Source of the DNA: Salmonirosea aquatica
GTDB taxonomy: Bacteria; Bacteroidota; Bacteroidia; Cytophagales; Spirosomataceae
Reading direction: 5' to 3'
DNA: 64,000 nt
Assembly (NCBI RefSeq): GCF_009296315.1
Contig: NZ_WHLY01000002.1
Location: 5,368,501 to 5,432,500 of the forward strand
Of this stretch, positions 55,220-64,000 are shown piece by piece (position 1 is the stretch's first letter; each line of letters opens with the position of its first letter). Under the pieces are notes generated by a model, which saw nothing but the letters and a program-made list of their open reading frames with translations, searched no databases and was not told where the DNA came from. The translations under genes and the position numbers were made by a program.

Positions 55220-55618
55220 ATGAAAGCAAGTAAAAAAAAGATTAAGATCATCGTGGAGAGAACCGATACGGGATTTTCTGGCTTTGCCGAGGATTATCCG
55301 GTTTTCACCACCGGGCGAACCGTACCTGAACTCACGGACAACGCGCTGGAAGCCGCCAAGCTTTATTTTGAGGAAGAAGGCATTGCTTTGAACCACGATA
55401 ACTTGAAATTCGAGATAGACTTCAAGCAGTTCTTTCAACATTATAAAGTGATAAACGCGAAATTCCTGGCCGAAAAGATTGGGATGAATCCCACCTTGCT
55501 ATCCCAGTACGTGCAAGGACATAAAAAGCCTTCGGACAAGCAAACCGAAAAAATACTGGGTGGGATTCATCAGATTGGGCAGGAGCTGGCCGAAATTAGT
55601 TTGATTTATCGAGGGTGA
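55220..55618 (+). CDS. hicB: HicB-like antitoxin with C-terminal helix-turn-helix
   Basis: A 132-residue two-domain antitoxin. The N-terminal 75 residues (IIVERTDTGFSGFAEDYPVFTTGRTVPELTDNALEAAKLYFEEEG) have the degraded RNase-H-like HicB fold with the conserved Y/F-G-F pattern; residues about 75-125 (AKFLAEKIGMNPTLLSQYVQGHKKPSDKQTEKILGGI) are an XRE-type helix-turn-helix. It should neutralise HicA and repress the operon through the palindrome upstream of hicA. Confidence 0.92.
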   Translation: MKASKKKIKIIVERTDTGFSGFAEDYPVFTTGRTVPELTDNALEAAKLYFEEEGIALNHDNLKFEIDFKQFFQHYKVINAKFLAEKIGMNPTLLSQYVQGHKKPSDKQTEKILGGIHQIGQELAEISLIYRG

Positions 55619-55905
55619 GGAACTCATCTCAGTAATTGTTGGTGGCCTTTCTCTCGGTCGCGATGCAAACGCGAAGAATCTGAAAATTAATGCCGCACGT
55701 TGTCTCTTAGCAGTCTCAAGTGACCTTACTTGATCCACCTTGCTTCGCACTTAGCTTTACCGCATGTCCTACACTTATGGATTGAAAATCGATGGGAGCG
55801 GTTCGTTCGGCTAAAGCAAGAACGAGTAGGAGAATATACTCTGAAACAGCTTTTATGAAGGTACCCCAAAGAGATATCGCCCGGATAAAATATCGAACGT
55901 AATCA

Positions 55906-56325
55906 ATGAAGGAAACGCCACCGCTGGCCGCCGTGCCGCTCAGCGAAAAAATTGCCCCTTTACTGGAAGATCTGCTTTATCCCAGCGAATCGGACGAGCC
56001 CTTGCAGTTTTTATCCGCGCCCTGGGATGGCAGTAAGGACATTACCCCGCAAGAGTTTGTGGATCTTTTTGATTTGGAAGCCGCCGACGCAGTGAAAGAA
56101 AAAGAGCCGGAGCGTTTCTGGTCGCCTGTTACTGAGGATCAGGAATGGTACGAGGCCGAAGAAAAGGAGCGGACTGCGCGGTTCGTAGCCCTGAGAAAAA
56201 TTTTGGAAGAAAATCTGGAACACATACAGTACTTTGAAGTGGGAGAAATAGAGGTCGGGCTGTACCTAATCGGCCAGTCGGCTCAAAACATCATGGGAAT
56301 ACAAACGATGGCTGTCCGTACATGA
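55906..56325 (+). CDS. NuiA-like nuclease inhibitor
   Basis: A 139-residue acidic cytoplasmic protein of the nuclease A inhibitor family, recognised from LLEDLLYPSESDEPLQFLSAPW, the conserved acidic YPSESD loop, followed by DITPQEFVDLFD and the C-terminal YFEVGEIEVGLYLIGQSAQNIMGIQTMAVRT. The known family member in Anabaena binds and blocks the sugar-nonspecific nuclease NucA. The stop of this gene overlaps the start of a NucA-type nuclease gene by four bases (ATGA at 56322-56325), a strong functional link: inhibitor made first, then exported nuclease. Confidence 0.85.
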   Translation: MKETPPLAAVPLSEKIAPLLEDLLYPSESDEPLQFLSAPWDGSKDITPQEFVDLFDLEAADAVKEKEPERFWSPVTEDQEWYEAEEKERTARFVALRKILEENLEHIQYFEVGEIEVGLYLIGQSAQNIMGIQTMAVRT

Positions 56326-57203
56326 GAAACCAAAGCATCCTTACCTGTCTGCTGGCGGCCCTGCTGCTGGCAGGCTGCGCGAAGCGGACATTGATTCCGC
56401 AGTCGGCCGAAAGTATTCATACCAGCCTGGGGAATCCTACGGCGGCCCGGCGGGACACCACCGACGCGGACAATTACCTCATTCTGAAAAAACAGTACGC
56501 CCTGAGCTACAACCGCAGCCTGGGGCATGCCAACTGGGTAAGTTGGGAATCGGACGCCGAATGGCTGGGCGAGGCCGATCGCCGCGACGACTTCCGCCCC
56601 GACCCCGACCTGCCGACGGGCTGGTACCGGGTACGTCCCGACGACTACACCAACTCCGGCTTCGACCGGGGGCACCTCTGTCCGTCGGCCTCCCGCACGG
56701 CGTCAGACGCGGACAATTCCTCGACTTTCGTGATGACGAACATGATTCCTCAGGCCCCGCCGCTTAACCACGAAGCCTGGGCTCAACTCGAGGCTTACTG
56801 CCGTACGTTGGCGGGGCAAGGGTACCGCCTGTTTATCGTGGCGGGGTCCTACGGTGTGGGTGGGAAAGGAAGCAAAGGCTACGCTACCACGCTGAACGGG
56901 CGCGTTAGCGTGCCGGCGCATAACTATAAGGTGATCGTGGCGGTGGCAAATCTGGGAGATGTCGGGCAAATTGACAGAAATACGCCCGTAATCGCCGTAG
57001 ACTTTCCCAACGACGCCGATCTGGTGGATAACAAAAGCTGGAACAACTTTGTGACGACACCGGGAGAAATCGAGCGGTCCGCCGGGGTGACGTTCTTCAA
57101 CTATCTGTCCGACGAAGTGCGAAGCGAATTACGGAGAGTTCGCTTCGACCCGACTAACACGCCTTTGGGAATGTCAAACGAAGACCCCAAGTCGCCCAGA
57201 TAG
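56322..57203 (+). CDS. NucA-type DNA/RNA non-specific endonuclease, exported lipoprotein
   Basis: A 293-residue beta-beta-alpha metal nuclease. The N-terminus MRNQSILTCLLAALLLAGC is a lipoprotein signal, Cys at residue 19. The catalytic DRGH is at residues 115-118 (TNSGFDRGHLCPSASRT), with metal-binding Asn near MTNMIPQAPPLNHEAWAQLE (Asn140/Asn149). The FVMTNMIPQ block is typical of the Serratia/NucA family. It would degrade DNA and RNA at the cell surface or outside for nutrients. Translationally coupled to the NuiA-like inhibitor in front of it. Confidence 0.92.
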   Translation: MRNQSILTCLLAALLLAGCAKRTLIPQSAESIHTSLGNPTAARRDTTDADNYLILKKQYALSYNRSLGHANWVSWESDAEWLGEADRRDDFRPDPDLPTGWYRVRPDDYTNSGFDRGHLCPSASRTASDADNSSTFVMTNMIPQAPPLNHEAWAQLEAYCRTLAGQGYRLFIVAGSYGVGGKGSKGYATTLNGRVSVPAHNYKVIVAVANLGDVGQIDRNTPVIAVDFPNDADLVDNKSWNNFVTTPGEIERSAGVTFFNYLSDEVRSELRRVRFDPTNTPLGMSNEDPKSPR

Positions 57204-58494
57204 CCATTATCTACAAATCGGACGGGAAGTAGCATCCTTACACCCGGAGATGCACGCGATCTGAATCGACGCCCATTCTTTGCCTGGGCGGGGTATAGGT
57301 GCTTCCTGCCATGTACATACTGCCTGAGCGGGCGGCCATCGTGCCCCACGCTAATCCTGCTTTGCGCTCGGGGCAAGCAGTTATTTTTTTATTATACAAC
57401 TCACAGGCGTCGTGGGTTTGAAAATTGCTTGGCTTACAAATACTTAATTAATCCCCCCTGGTTGAGAATGCCACTGTTCATGTTGATATTTCCTAGCGCC
57501 CCCCCGCTGCCATGCACATTGAGCGTTCCTCCATTATCCACCGTAAGGGTGACACTGATATTGAGGGTGATTATGCCCGTGTGAACCGATAGGCCGCTCC
57601 CCACGATTGGGTCATTGGGGGAGGCATTTATAAATACCGCATCGGCGGCGGTAGGCAGGCAGGCCGGACTCCAGTTGCCGGGTTCGTTCCAGCTACTGTT
57701 TAAGCTGCCGATCCAGGTTCTCTGAAAGGTGTTCTGATTGCTCTGAAATTCGTAAGCCCCCATGTCGATAGTACCGTTGATCAGGCGCTGATTTCCTGCC
57801 AGGTCGATGGTAGTAGTGTTGGCCGTATTGAGACCCGCGTCGATGGCCGGTGAGCAGGGACTCAGCTGGGCACTGCTGATGGAGACGAAGGGGCTGACCG
57901 TCGTAGTGAGGTTGTTAGAACCCGTGTAGTCGGTCTCCGAGGCCTCGAAAAGGGTGAAAGTGGCTGTCACGGTGCTGCTACCAACAGAGTTATCATTAAA
58001 AATGGTGTTTTGTGCCCCATTTCCAAACACTATACAGTTGGTAAGTATCAGGCTTGCAGACTGGTTGAATATTCCCCCTCCACTACTATTAGCAGAATTA
58101 CCTTGAAAAGAACAATTGGTAAGCGTGGGGCTGCTGTAAACATTGGCCACGCCCCCCCACTACTAGTAGCAGAATTACTTTGAAATAAGCAGTTGGTTAG
58201 TGTAGGACTGCTGCCGGAACGATTGAACATCCCTCCTGCATTAATAGCAAAATTACCATGAAAAGAGCAGTTGGTCAGTATAGGACTGCTGTTTAAAAAA
58301 TTGGCTATTCCTCCTCCTTCATTGGCATAATTACTCTGAAAAGTACAGTAGTTCAGCGTAGGAGCACTTTCCCGGTCGTACAATCCCCCTCCTGCCTCGG
58401 CAGAATTACCCTGGAAGGAGCAATTAGCCAGCGTCGGGTTACTAGAAAAATTAAAAATGCCCCCTCCACGATTATTGGGGAAAGAAACACCATT

Positions 58495-58890
58495 AGCATT
58501 CCCACCCATGACCGTGAACCCATCCAGCACCGCCGCTGCGGACAATCCGTTTTGGTCATTAAAAATAACATGGTAGCTATTTCCCGACAAGGCATTATCA
58601 CTATTGATGTCTCCACTCAAAACGGTGCCGTTAGTGGCGGGATTTGTATCGCGGTCGGTCATGTTCAACTGCCCACTGTTGAAGCCGCCGTAAATTTTCA
58701 CACCTTCCTTCATGATAAAAGATTTGGTGCGGTCGGTAGTACTGGTTGTGGGCTTGTAGGTACCCTGCGCCACCCAGATCTGGTCGCCAGACTGGGCGGC
58801 GGTCAGGGCGGTTTGCAGGTACTTGTGGGCCTTGGCCCAGCTCAGACCATTGCCAATGTCGTCGGGGCGGTTGGCGTCCACGTAGCGGAT
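58495..58890 (-). repeat. Head repeat C of the beta-helix gene (396 bp)
   Basis: One of three 132-codon copies starting RYVDANRPDDIGNGLSW and ending DGFTVMGGNA. Same length as the copies at 59999-60394 and 61161-61556; includes the invariant block SFIMKEGVKIYGGF and a GTYKPTT stretch. High DNA similarity between copies (for instance GCAGGTACTTG, GTAGATTTTCACGCC-like words) should allow recombination between units. Confidence 0.85.
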
Positions 58891-59998
58891 TGGCGGAGTC
58901 TGCACTATGACCGTGGCGCTGCCCGACAGCGTACTAGCCACGCAGTCGTTACGATCTTCCACCGACACGAGCGTGTAGGTCGTCGTGACTGTAGGGCTGA
59001 TGGGGATGTTGGCCCCGCTGGTGTAGTGGGGGACTGTGGCGTTAGCACTGCCATCGGAGTAAACTACCGCGTAAGGATCACTGCCGCCTGAGAGTGTCAC
59101 GATCAAATTGGCGCTGCCGCCCAGACTAATCGTACCACCGCCGCTAAGCGTGGCCGTGTACGGGGAGAATGCTCCCTGAAATTCGTAAGCCCCCATGTCT
59201 ATGGTTCTGAGCTTACGCGGATTGCCCGCCAAATCGGTGACGGTACCATTGGCCGAGTCGTCGCCCTCGTCGATGGCCGGCGAGCAAAAGCGCAGCTGGG
59301 CACTGGTGAAGGAGTCGAAGGGGCTGACCGTCGTAGTGAGGTTGTTAGAACCTGTGTAATCGGTTTCCGTAGCCTCGAAAAGGCTGTAGGTGGCCGTCAG
59401 CGTGCTGTTTCCAGAATTAACTATGGTATTCTGCCCCCTATCTTCAAACAGTACGCAGTTGGTTAGCGTGGGGTTACTGTTGGAAAAGTTGGCCATGCTC
59501 ACCCCGCTATTTTTAACGAAGTTGTTCAGAAACGAGCAGTTGGTCAGTATTGGATTACTACTGACAAAGTTGTACATTCCTCCCCCGTTGTTAGCGGTAT
59601 TGCTCAGAAACAAGCAGTTGGTCAGCGAAGGGCTACTGTTGGAAGTGTTGTACACGCACCCTCCGTTCCCGTTACGGGCGGCATTGTTCAGAAACGAGCA
59701 GTTGGAAAGTGAGGGGCTGCTATCGGCGTTGTGCATTGCCCCCCCATTGGTTCCGGAGGCATTGCTATCAAAAGAACAGTTGGTGAGCGTGGGGCTACTG
59801 GAATCGTTGTACACGCCCCCCCGAAATCAGCATAATTATTCCGAATCGAACAGTTGGTGAGCGTGGGGCTACAATAATTGTTGTAGATGCCCCCCCAATA
59901 CCAGCGGAGTTATTCAGAAACGAGCAGTTAGCCAGCGTGGGGCTACTGGCGTCGTTGTACATACCTGCCCCGAAAGTATTCGGAGATGAGGCTCCGTC

Positions 59999-60394
59999 GG
60001 CATTCCCGCCCGCGATGGTAAACCCATCCAGCACCGCCGCTGCGGTCAACCCGTTTTGATCGTTAAAAACAACGTGGTAACTGTTTCCGGTTAGGCCGTT
60101 GACATTGTCGATTTCCCCGCTAAGTACGGTGCCGTTGGTGGCCGGATTCGTATTGCGGTCGGCCAGGTTGATCTGACCGCTGGTGAAGCCGCCGTAGATT
60201 TTCACGCCCTCCTTCATGATAAAAGAGGCCAAGCGGTCGGTGATGACGGTCGTGGGCTTGTAGGTACCCTGCGCCACCCAGATCTGGTCGCCGGATTGGG
60301 CGTCGGCCAGGGCGGTTTGCAGGTACTTGCGGGCGGTGGCCCAAGTGAGTCCGTCGCCGTTGTCGTTGGGGCGGGCGGCGTTCACGTAGCGGGT
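59999..60394 (-). repeat. Head repeat B of the beta-helix gene (396 bp)
   Basis: Second 132-codon copy, from TRYVNAARPNDNGDGLTW to DGFTIAGGNA, aligned without gaps to copies A and C. The GTYKPTTVITDRLASFIMK block matches copy A more closely than copy C. Confidence 0.85.
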
Positions 60395-61160
60395 TTGTGG
60401 GACAGTTCCCTGAAACTCGTAAGCCCCCATGTCGATCCTGCCTCCAACCGTCCTGGGATTGCCCGCCAGATCGGTGGCGGGGCCGTTGTAGGCTGCGTTA
60501 TTACCCGCGTCGATGGCGGGTGAACCGGACCTTAGCTCGGTACTATTGGTGGAAATGAATGGGCTGGCCGTAGTAGTGAGGTTGTTGGAACCTGTATAAT
60601 CGGATTCCGATGCCTCGAAAAGGGTGTAATTGGCCGTTAAAGTGCTATTTATATCGAAATTGAATATGGTATTCTGTCCCCCACTGCCAAACAATACGCA
60701 GTTGGTGAGTGTGGGGCTACTGCCTTCGTTAAACATCCCTCCCCCGTTTGTATAAGCGGTATTATTCAGAAAAGAGCAGTTAGTAAGCAAGGGGTTGCTG
60801 TATTTATTGCCAATGCCCCCTCCATAGTCAGCGGAATTATTCAGAAAAGTGCAGTTAGTGAACGTGGGGCTACTACTGTCAAAGTTGTATATGCCCCCCC
60901 GGCGCGATCAGCAGAATTATTCAGAAAAGAGCAGTTGGTCAGCGTGGGGCTATTACTGTTAAAGTTGCACATGCCCCCCCCCAGATAAGCAGAATTATTC
61001 AAGAAAGAGCAGTTGGTAAGTGTAGGGTTACTACCGAAATCGTTGAATATCCCTCCCCCGATTTCGTTAGCGGAATTATTCAGAAACGAACAGTTGGTGA
61101 GCGTGGGGCTACTGGAAGTGTTGTACATCCCCCCCCATCATCACTCGGAGAAGATATATC

Positions 61161-61556
61161 AGCATTCCCGCCCGTGACCGTGAACCCATCCAATACCGCC
61201 GCTGCGGTCAAACCATTTTGATCATTAAAAATAACATGGTAGCTATTTCCCACTTTGTCGTTGTCATTGTTGATATCCCCGCTCAGGACGGTTCCGTTGG
61301 TGGCCGGGTTGGAGTTACGCTGGCTCAGGCTGGTTTGCCCGCTGGTGAAGCCGCCGTAGATTTTCACGCCTTCCTTCATGATAAAAGAAGCCAAGCGGTC
61401 GGTGGTACTAGTCGTGGGCTTGTAGGTGCCCTGTGCCACCCAGATCTGGTCGCCGGAAACGGCGTCGTCCAGGGCAGTCTGCAGGTACTTGCGGGCCGTG
61501 ACCCAACTCAGGCCGTTGCCGCTGTCGCTTGAGCGGGTGGCGTCTACGTAGCGGAT
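61161..61556 (-). repeat. Head repeat A of the beta-helix gene (396 bp)
   Basis: First 132-codon copy, directly after the signal peptide, from IRYVDATRSSDSGNGLSW to DGFTVTGGNA. It contains the WVAQGTYKPTTSTTDRLASF and SFIMKEGVKIYGGFTSGQ blocks seen in all three. Confidence 0.85.
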
Positions 61557-61649
61557 GTTGGCATAAGCAGGTGAAATGAGCAGCAGGAGTACTCCCAGCA
61601 ACAGCAAGCCACTCTGTACATCAGTTTTAGAGGGTAACGGATTTTTCAT

Positions 61650-62043
61650 CGTAAGGGGAGTTTATCGGGTTTTGATCAATGTGAGCACATAAACCCGGTT
61701 AAATTGAGGACAAAATACCTGACAATCAAGTGTAGTCAGCAAGGGTGGTAGCCCAGGAAGCTCTTCAAAGTACCACAAACAGATGAACTTTAAAGCTTTA
61801 TTAATCAAATAAATACAAAAAAATTATCAAACGGTACAATTTAAACCTGTAGTTTATCCGCCTACTTTCGCGCATTCTAGATATTCCCTCCGAAGGGAGA
61901 CTACGTACCCTACCAGGTTCACACCGTTGGGGATTGACCGCTTCCAGGAAAGAAAACATCACTCATTTTCCCACATAATTTCTATCTTTCCTGACAAATT
62001 CGAGTGAATCGACTGTACTTTTCCCCATATCTATAAACTATCC
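61650..62043. other. Divergent intergenic region before the M13 peptidase gene
   Basis: About 390 bases between the minus-strand surface-protein gene and the plus-strand peptidase, so promoters for both should lie here. It is AT-rich in the middle (about 61,780-61,850), has a weak TCCCT/AGGGA hairpin near 61,885, and holds no gene that can be supported. Confidence 0.45.
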
Positions 62044-64000
62044 ATGAAACAATTTTTATTTTTTGTGTTAGCCCTGTTTTCGGCCGGAGCTTTCAGTTGT
62101 GTTTCGGCACAGAATACCAACCGCGTAGTGCTGACGGGGATAGATGCCACCAAGAAACCGGGCGATGATTTTTTTACCTACGCCAATGGCATGTGGTACG
62201 ATAGCGTCCAGATACCGGCCAGTCAGACGGGGGTAGGTTCGTATTCGTTTATGAACTACCCGCAGCGCATCCGGTTACAGGAAATTTTGGATAGCGTTTC
62301 CGCTCGCCGCAATACGCCTGGAAGCATCGAACAAAAGGTAGGCGATTTTTATACTTCGGGCATGGATATGGCGGCTATTAATAAGCGGGGGTATGAACCC
62401 ATCCGGCCCCTGCTTGCCCGCATCGATGCCGTGACCGATGTGGCTTCGTTGCTGAAATTGGTGGTTGAAGAACAAAAAGTAGGGGATGGGTCCATCATCG
62501 GTTTACAGATCGGTCCCGACAACAAACGGAGTACGATCAACATTGCCCAGTTTTCGCAAACCGGGATTGGTTTGCCGGAACGGGATTATTATTTCAAGAC
62601 CGATTCATCAACCGCCACGATTCAGAAAGCGTATAAAAAGTACCTCGCGACTCTGTTTGAATTGACCGGAGCCGGGGCGACGGCGGCGGAGAAAAACGCA
62701 AGCGTGGCCTATGACCTGGAAAAACAATTGGCAACCGCGCATAAAACCAATATCGAACGCCGGGACGTCAAGGCCAACTACAACAAAATGGCAGTCAGCG
62801 ACCTGGCCCAGAAGCAACCTACCCTGCGGTGGACGACGCTGCTAAGCGACCTGGGTCTTAAGGTCGATTCGGTCAACGTAAGGCAGCCGGCCTATTATGA
62901 CAAGTTGAATGCGATGCTGGTATCGGTACCCATCGAAGACTGGAAAATCTATTTGAAAGCCAATGCGCTGACCAACTATGCCAATTACCTGAGCCAGCCC
63001 TTTGTGGATGCGTCCTTTGCGTACGCCAAAATCCTGACCGGACAGGCGGTCAAACAGACCCCGGCCGAAGAAATGACACAGGCGGTGGATCGGTCGATCG
63101 GCGATGCGCTGGCCCAGTTGTACGTAAAAAAATATTTTCCGGAAGCGGCCAAGAAACGCATGAAGGTATTGGTAGCCAACCTGGAAAAAGCCTTTGAAGC
63201 CCGCATCAACCAGCTGGACTGGATGAGCGATTCGACCAAGGCCAAGGCGAAAGAAAAACTGTACGCCTTCACGGAGAAAATTGGGTACCCTGATAAATGG
63301 CGGGATTATTCGCAGGTGGATGTGAAGCGCGACGCCTACTTTGAAAACCGGTTGGCGGCCACGAAAAACGAGTACCTCTACAGCCTGGCGAAAGTAGGAC
63401 GGCCGGTCGATCGGACGGAGTGGCATACAACCCCGCCCACGGTAACGGCCTATAACAATCCTCCGCTCAACGAAATCGTTTTTCCGGCGGGTATCCTGCA
63501 ACCGCCCTATTTCGATGTGAATGCCGACGACGCATTGAACTACGGCGGCATCGGCATGGTGATCGGGCACGAAATAACGCATTCTTTTGACGACCAGGGG
63601 GCGCAATTCGATAAGGTAGGGAACGTGACCAATTGGTGGAAACCCGAAGACTACGCCAAATTCAAAGCCAGGACCCAGCAGGTAATCGACCAATACAACA
63701 AGTTTACCGTGCTCGACTCGGTGCACGTAAAAGGAGCCCTGACCGTGGGCGAAAACACCGCCGATATTGCCGGGGTCGCCATTGCATACGATGCCTTCAA
63801 ACTGACCGAGCAGGGAAAGAGTACCACAAAACTGGATGGATTCACCCCCGATCAGCGTTTCTTTATCTCGATCGCCCGAATCTGGCGCGTCAAAACCAGG
63901 GACGAGTTTTTGCGCATGTACGTAAATACCAATCCGCACTCACCGGCCAAGTGGCGCGTGAACGGACCGCTGATGAATTTCACACCCTTCTACAAAGCCT
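62044..64000 (+). CDS. M13-family (neprilysin/PepO-like) zinc endopeptidase, cut by window end
   Basis: At least 652 codons from ATG 62044 to the window edge, with signal peptide MKQFLFFVLALFSAGAFSCVSAQ. The protein matches M13 throughout: the N-terminal GDDFFTYANGMWYDS block, LQIGPDNKRSTINIAQFSQTGIGLPERDYYF, VYLYSLAKVGRPVDRTEWHTTPPTVTAYNNPPLNEIVFPAGILQPPYF region, and the active-site HEITHSFDDQGAQFD, with zinc His509 and His513 and catalytic Glu510, then GENTADIAGVAIAYDAF carrying the third ligand Glu. The remaining C-terminal 20-30 residues with the final CxxW are outside the window. Likely periplasmic oligopeptide hydrolysis. Confidence 0.95.
   Translation, partial: MKQFLFFVLALFSAGAFSCVSAQNTNRVVLTGIDATKKPGDDFFTYANGMWYDSVQIPASQTGVGSYSFMNYPQRIRLQEILDSVSARRNTPGSIEQKVGDFYTSGMDMAAINKRGYEPIRPLLARIDAVTDVASLLKLVVEEQKVGDGSIIGLQIGPDNKRSTINIAQFSQTGIGLPERDYYFKTDSSTATIQKAYKKYLATLFELTGAGATAAEKNASVAYDLEKQLATAHKTNIERRDVKANYNKMAVSDLAQKQPTLRWTTLLSDLGLKVDSVNVRQPAYYDKLNAMLVSVPIEDWKIYLKANALTNYANYLSQPFVDASFAYAKILTGQAVKQTPAEEMTQAVDRSIGDALAQLYVKKYFPEAAKKRMKVLVANLEKAFEARINQLDWMSDSTKAKAKEKLYAFTEKIGYPDKWRDYSQVDVKRDAYFENRLAATKNEYLYSLAKVGRPVDRTEWHTTPPTVTAYNNPPLNEIVFPAGILQPPYFDVNADDALNYGGIGMVIGHEITHSFDDQGAQFDKVGNVTNWWKPEDYAKFKARTQQVIDQYNKFTVLDSVHVKGALTVGENTADIAGVAIAYDAFKLTEQGKSTTKLDGFTPDQRFFISIARIWRVKTRDEFLRMYVNTNPHSPAKWRVNGPLMNFTPFYKA

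Larger units (their letters stand above)
57434..61649 (-). pseudogene. Large repetitive beta-helix surface protein gene, split by poly-G frameshifts
   Basis: One reading unit of about 1,400 codons, starting at ATG 61649 with signal peptide MKNPLPSKTDVQSGLLLLGVLLLLIS...YA and ending TAA near 57434, but now in several frames. Three large units each have a 132-residue head (RYVDA through VLDGFTVxGGNA), then six or seven 25-residue repeats of consensus SPTLTNCSFxNNSAxxxGGGxYN, and a tail with NTIFN, LFEASESDYTGSNNLTT, DLAGNPR and IDMGAYEFQ. The repeats resemble the FxxN and GGA[ILV] repeats of chlamydial Pmp proteins and pectate-lyase-like helices. At least five G runs (C on the plus strand, at 58152, 59816, 59890, 60894 and 61129) need one extra G to restore frame. 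Near 59160-58895 lies an additional SprB-like domain. No T9SS tail seen at the end. Confidence 0.82.

Overview
The window looks like chromosomal DNA of a Bacteroidota bacterium, most likely Cytophagales (Spirosomaceae/Dyadobacter-like). That placement is inferred from gene families: DUF4249 lipoprotein beside a TonB receptor, DUF4142 lipoprotein, CARDB and BNR secreted proteins, the DUF4212 plus sodium:solute symporter pair, DUF4180, DUF6169. Starts generally lack a strong Shine-Dalgarno. No rRNA, tRNA, CRISPR array, phage or complete insertion sequence was recognised. Sequence composition is moderately GC-rich with several AT-rich islands.

Layout. 1-1.5 kb: cut-off sulfatase (-). 1.6-6.2 kb: four-gene minus-strand glycolipid cluster (epimerase, frameshifted polyprenyl-phosphate glycosyltransferase, ArnT-like GT39, flippase-like membrane protein). 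6.5-9.4 kb: SDR oxidoreductase, SRPBCC protein, ArsC-like protein, GH18 lipoprotein. 9.5-10.7 kb: AT-rich DinB and DUF4180 genes. 10.8-17 kb: DoxX, a hexarate module (GntP permease plus altronate/galactarate dehydratase), small and hypothetical proteins, a THUMP-like methyltransferase. 17-22.7 kb: acetate module (DUF4212 subunit, symporter, acetyl-CoA synthetase) interrupted by an AT-richer insert with a lipoprotein and a DUF6169 pair. 22.7-29.7 kb: GH2, a large BNR secreted protein, then an AT-rich island with direct repeats. 29.7-38.3 kb: amidohydrolase, methyltransferase, secreted propeller, phosphodiesterase, DUF433/DUF5615 toxin-antitoxin, sugar isomerase, M28 peptidase. 38.5-49.9 kb: CARDB/BNR protein and a small protein sharing its C-terminal domain, M48 protease, transporter-HEAT-cyclic-nucleotide fusion, LpxL-like acyltransferase, polyphosphate glucokinase, a decayed molybdenum-related locus, DUF4142 lipoprotein. 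50-57.2 kb: DUF4249/TonB receptor pair, second GntP permease, HicAB, nuclease inhibitor plus NucA-type nuclease. 57.4-61.6 kb: repetitive beta-helix surface protein gene broken at poly-G tracts. 62 kb to end: cut-off M13 peptidase.

The gene content suggests a heterotrophic polymer and organic-acid scavenger: sulfatase, GH18, GH2, peptidases, a nuclease and a phosphodiesterase act outside the cell or at its surface, with uptake of acetate and sugar acids. The strongest non-genic signal is the palindrome GGTACC, about 135 copies counted by eye against roughly 17 expected, in all reading phases and in intergenic DNA, and missing from the AT-rich islands. Other points of interest are the poly-G frameshifts, the nuclease/inhibitor overlap, an unnamed C-terminal domain seen twice, and the collapsed ModE/molybdopterin locus.
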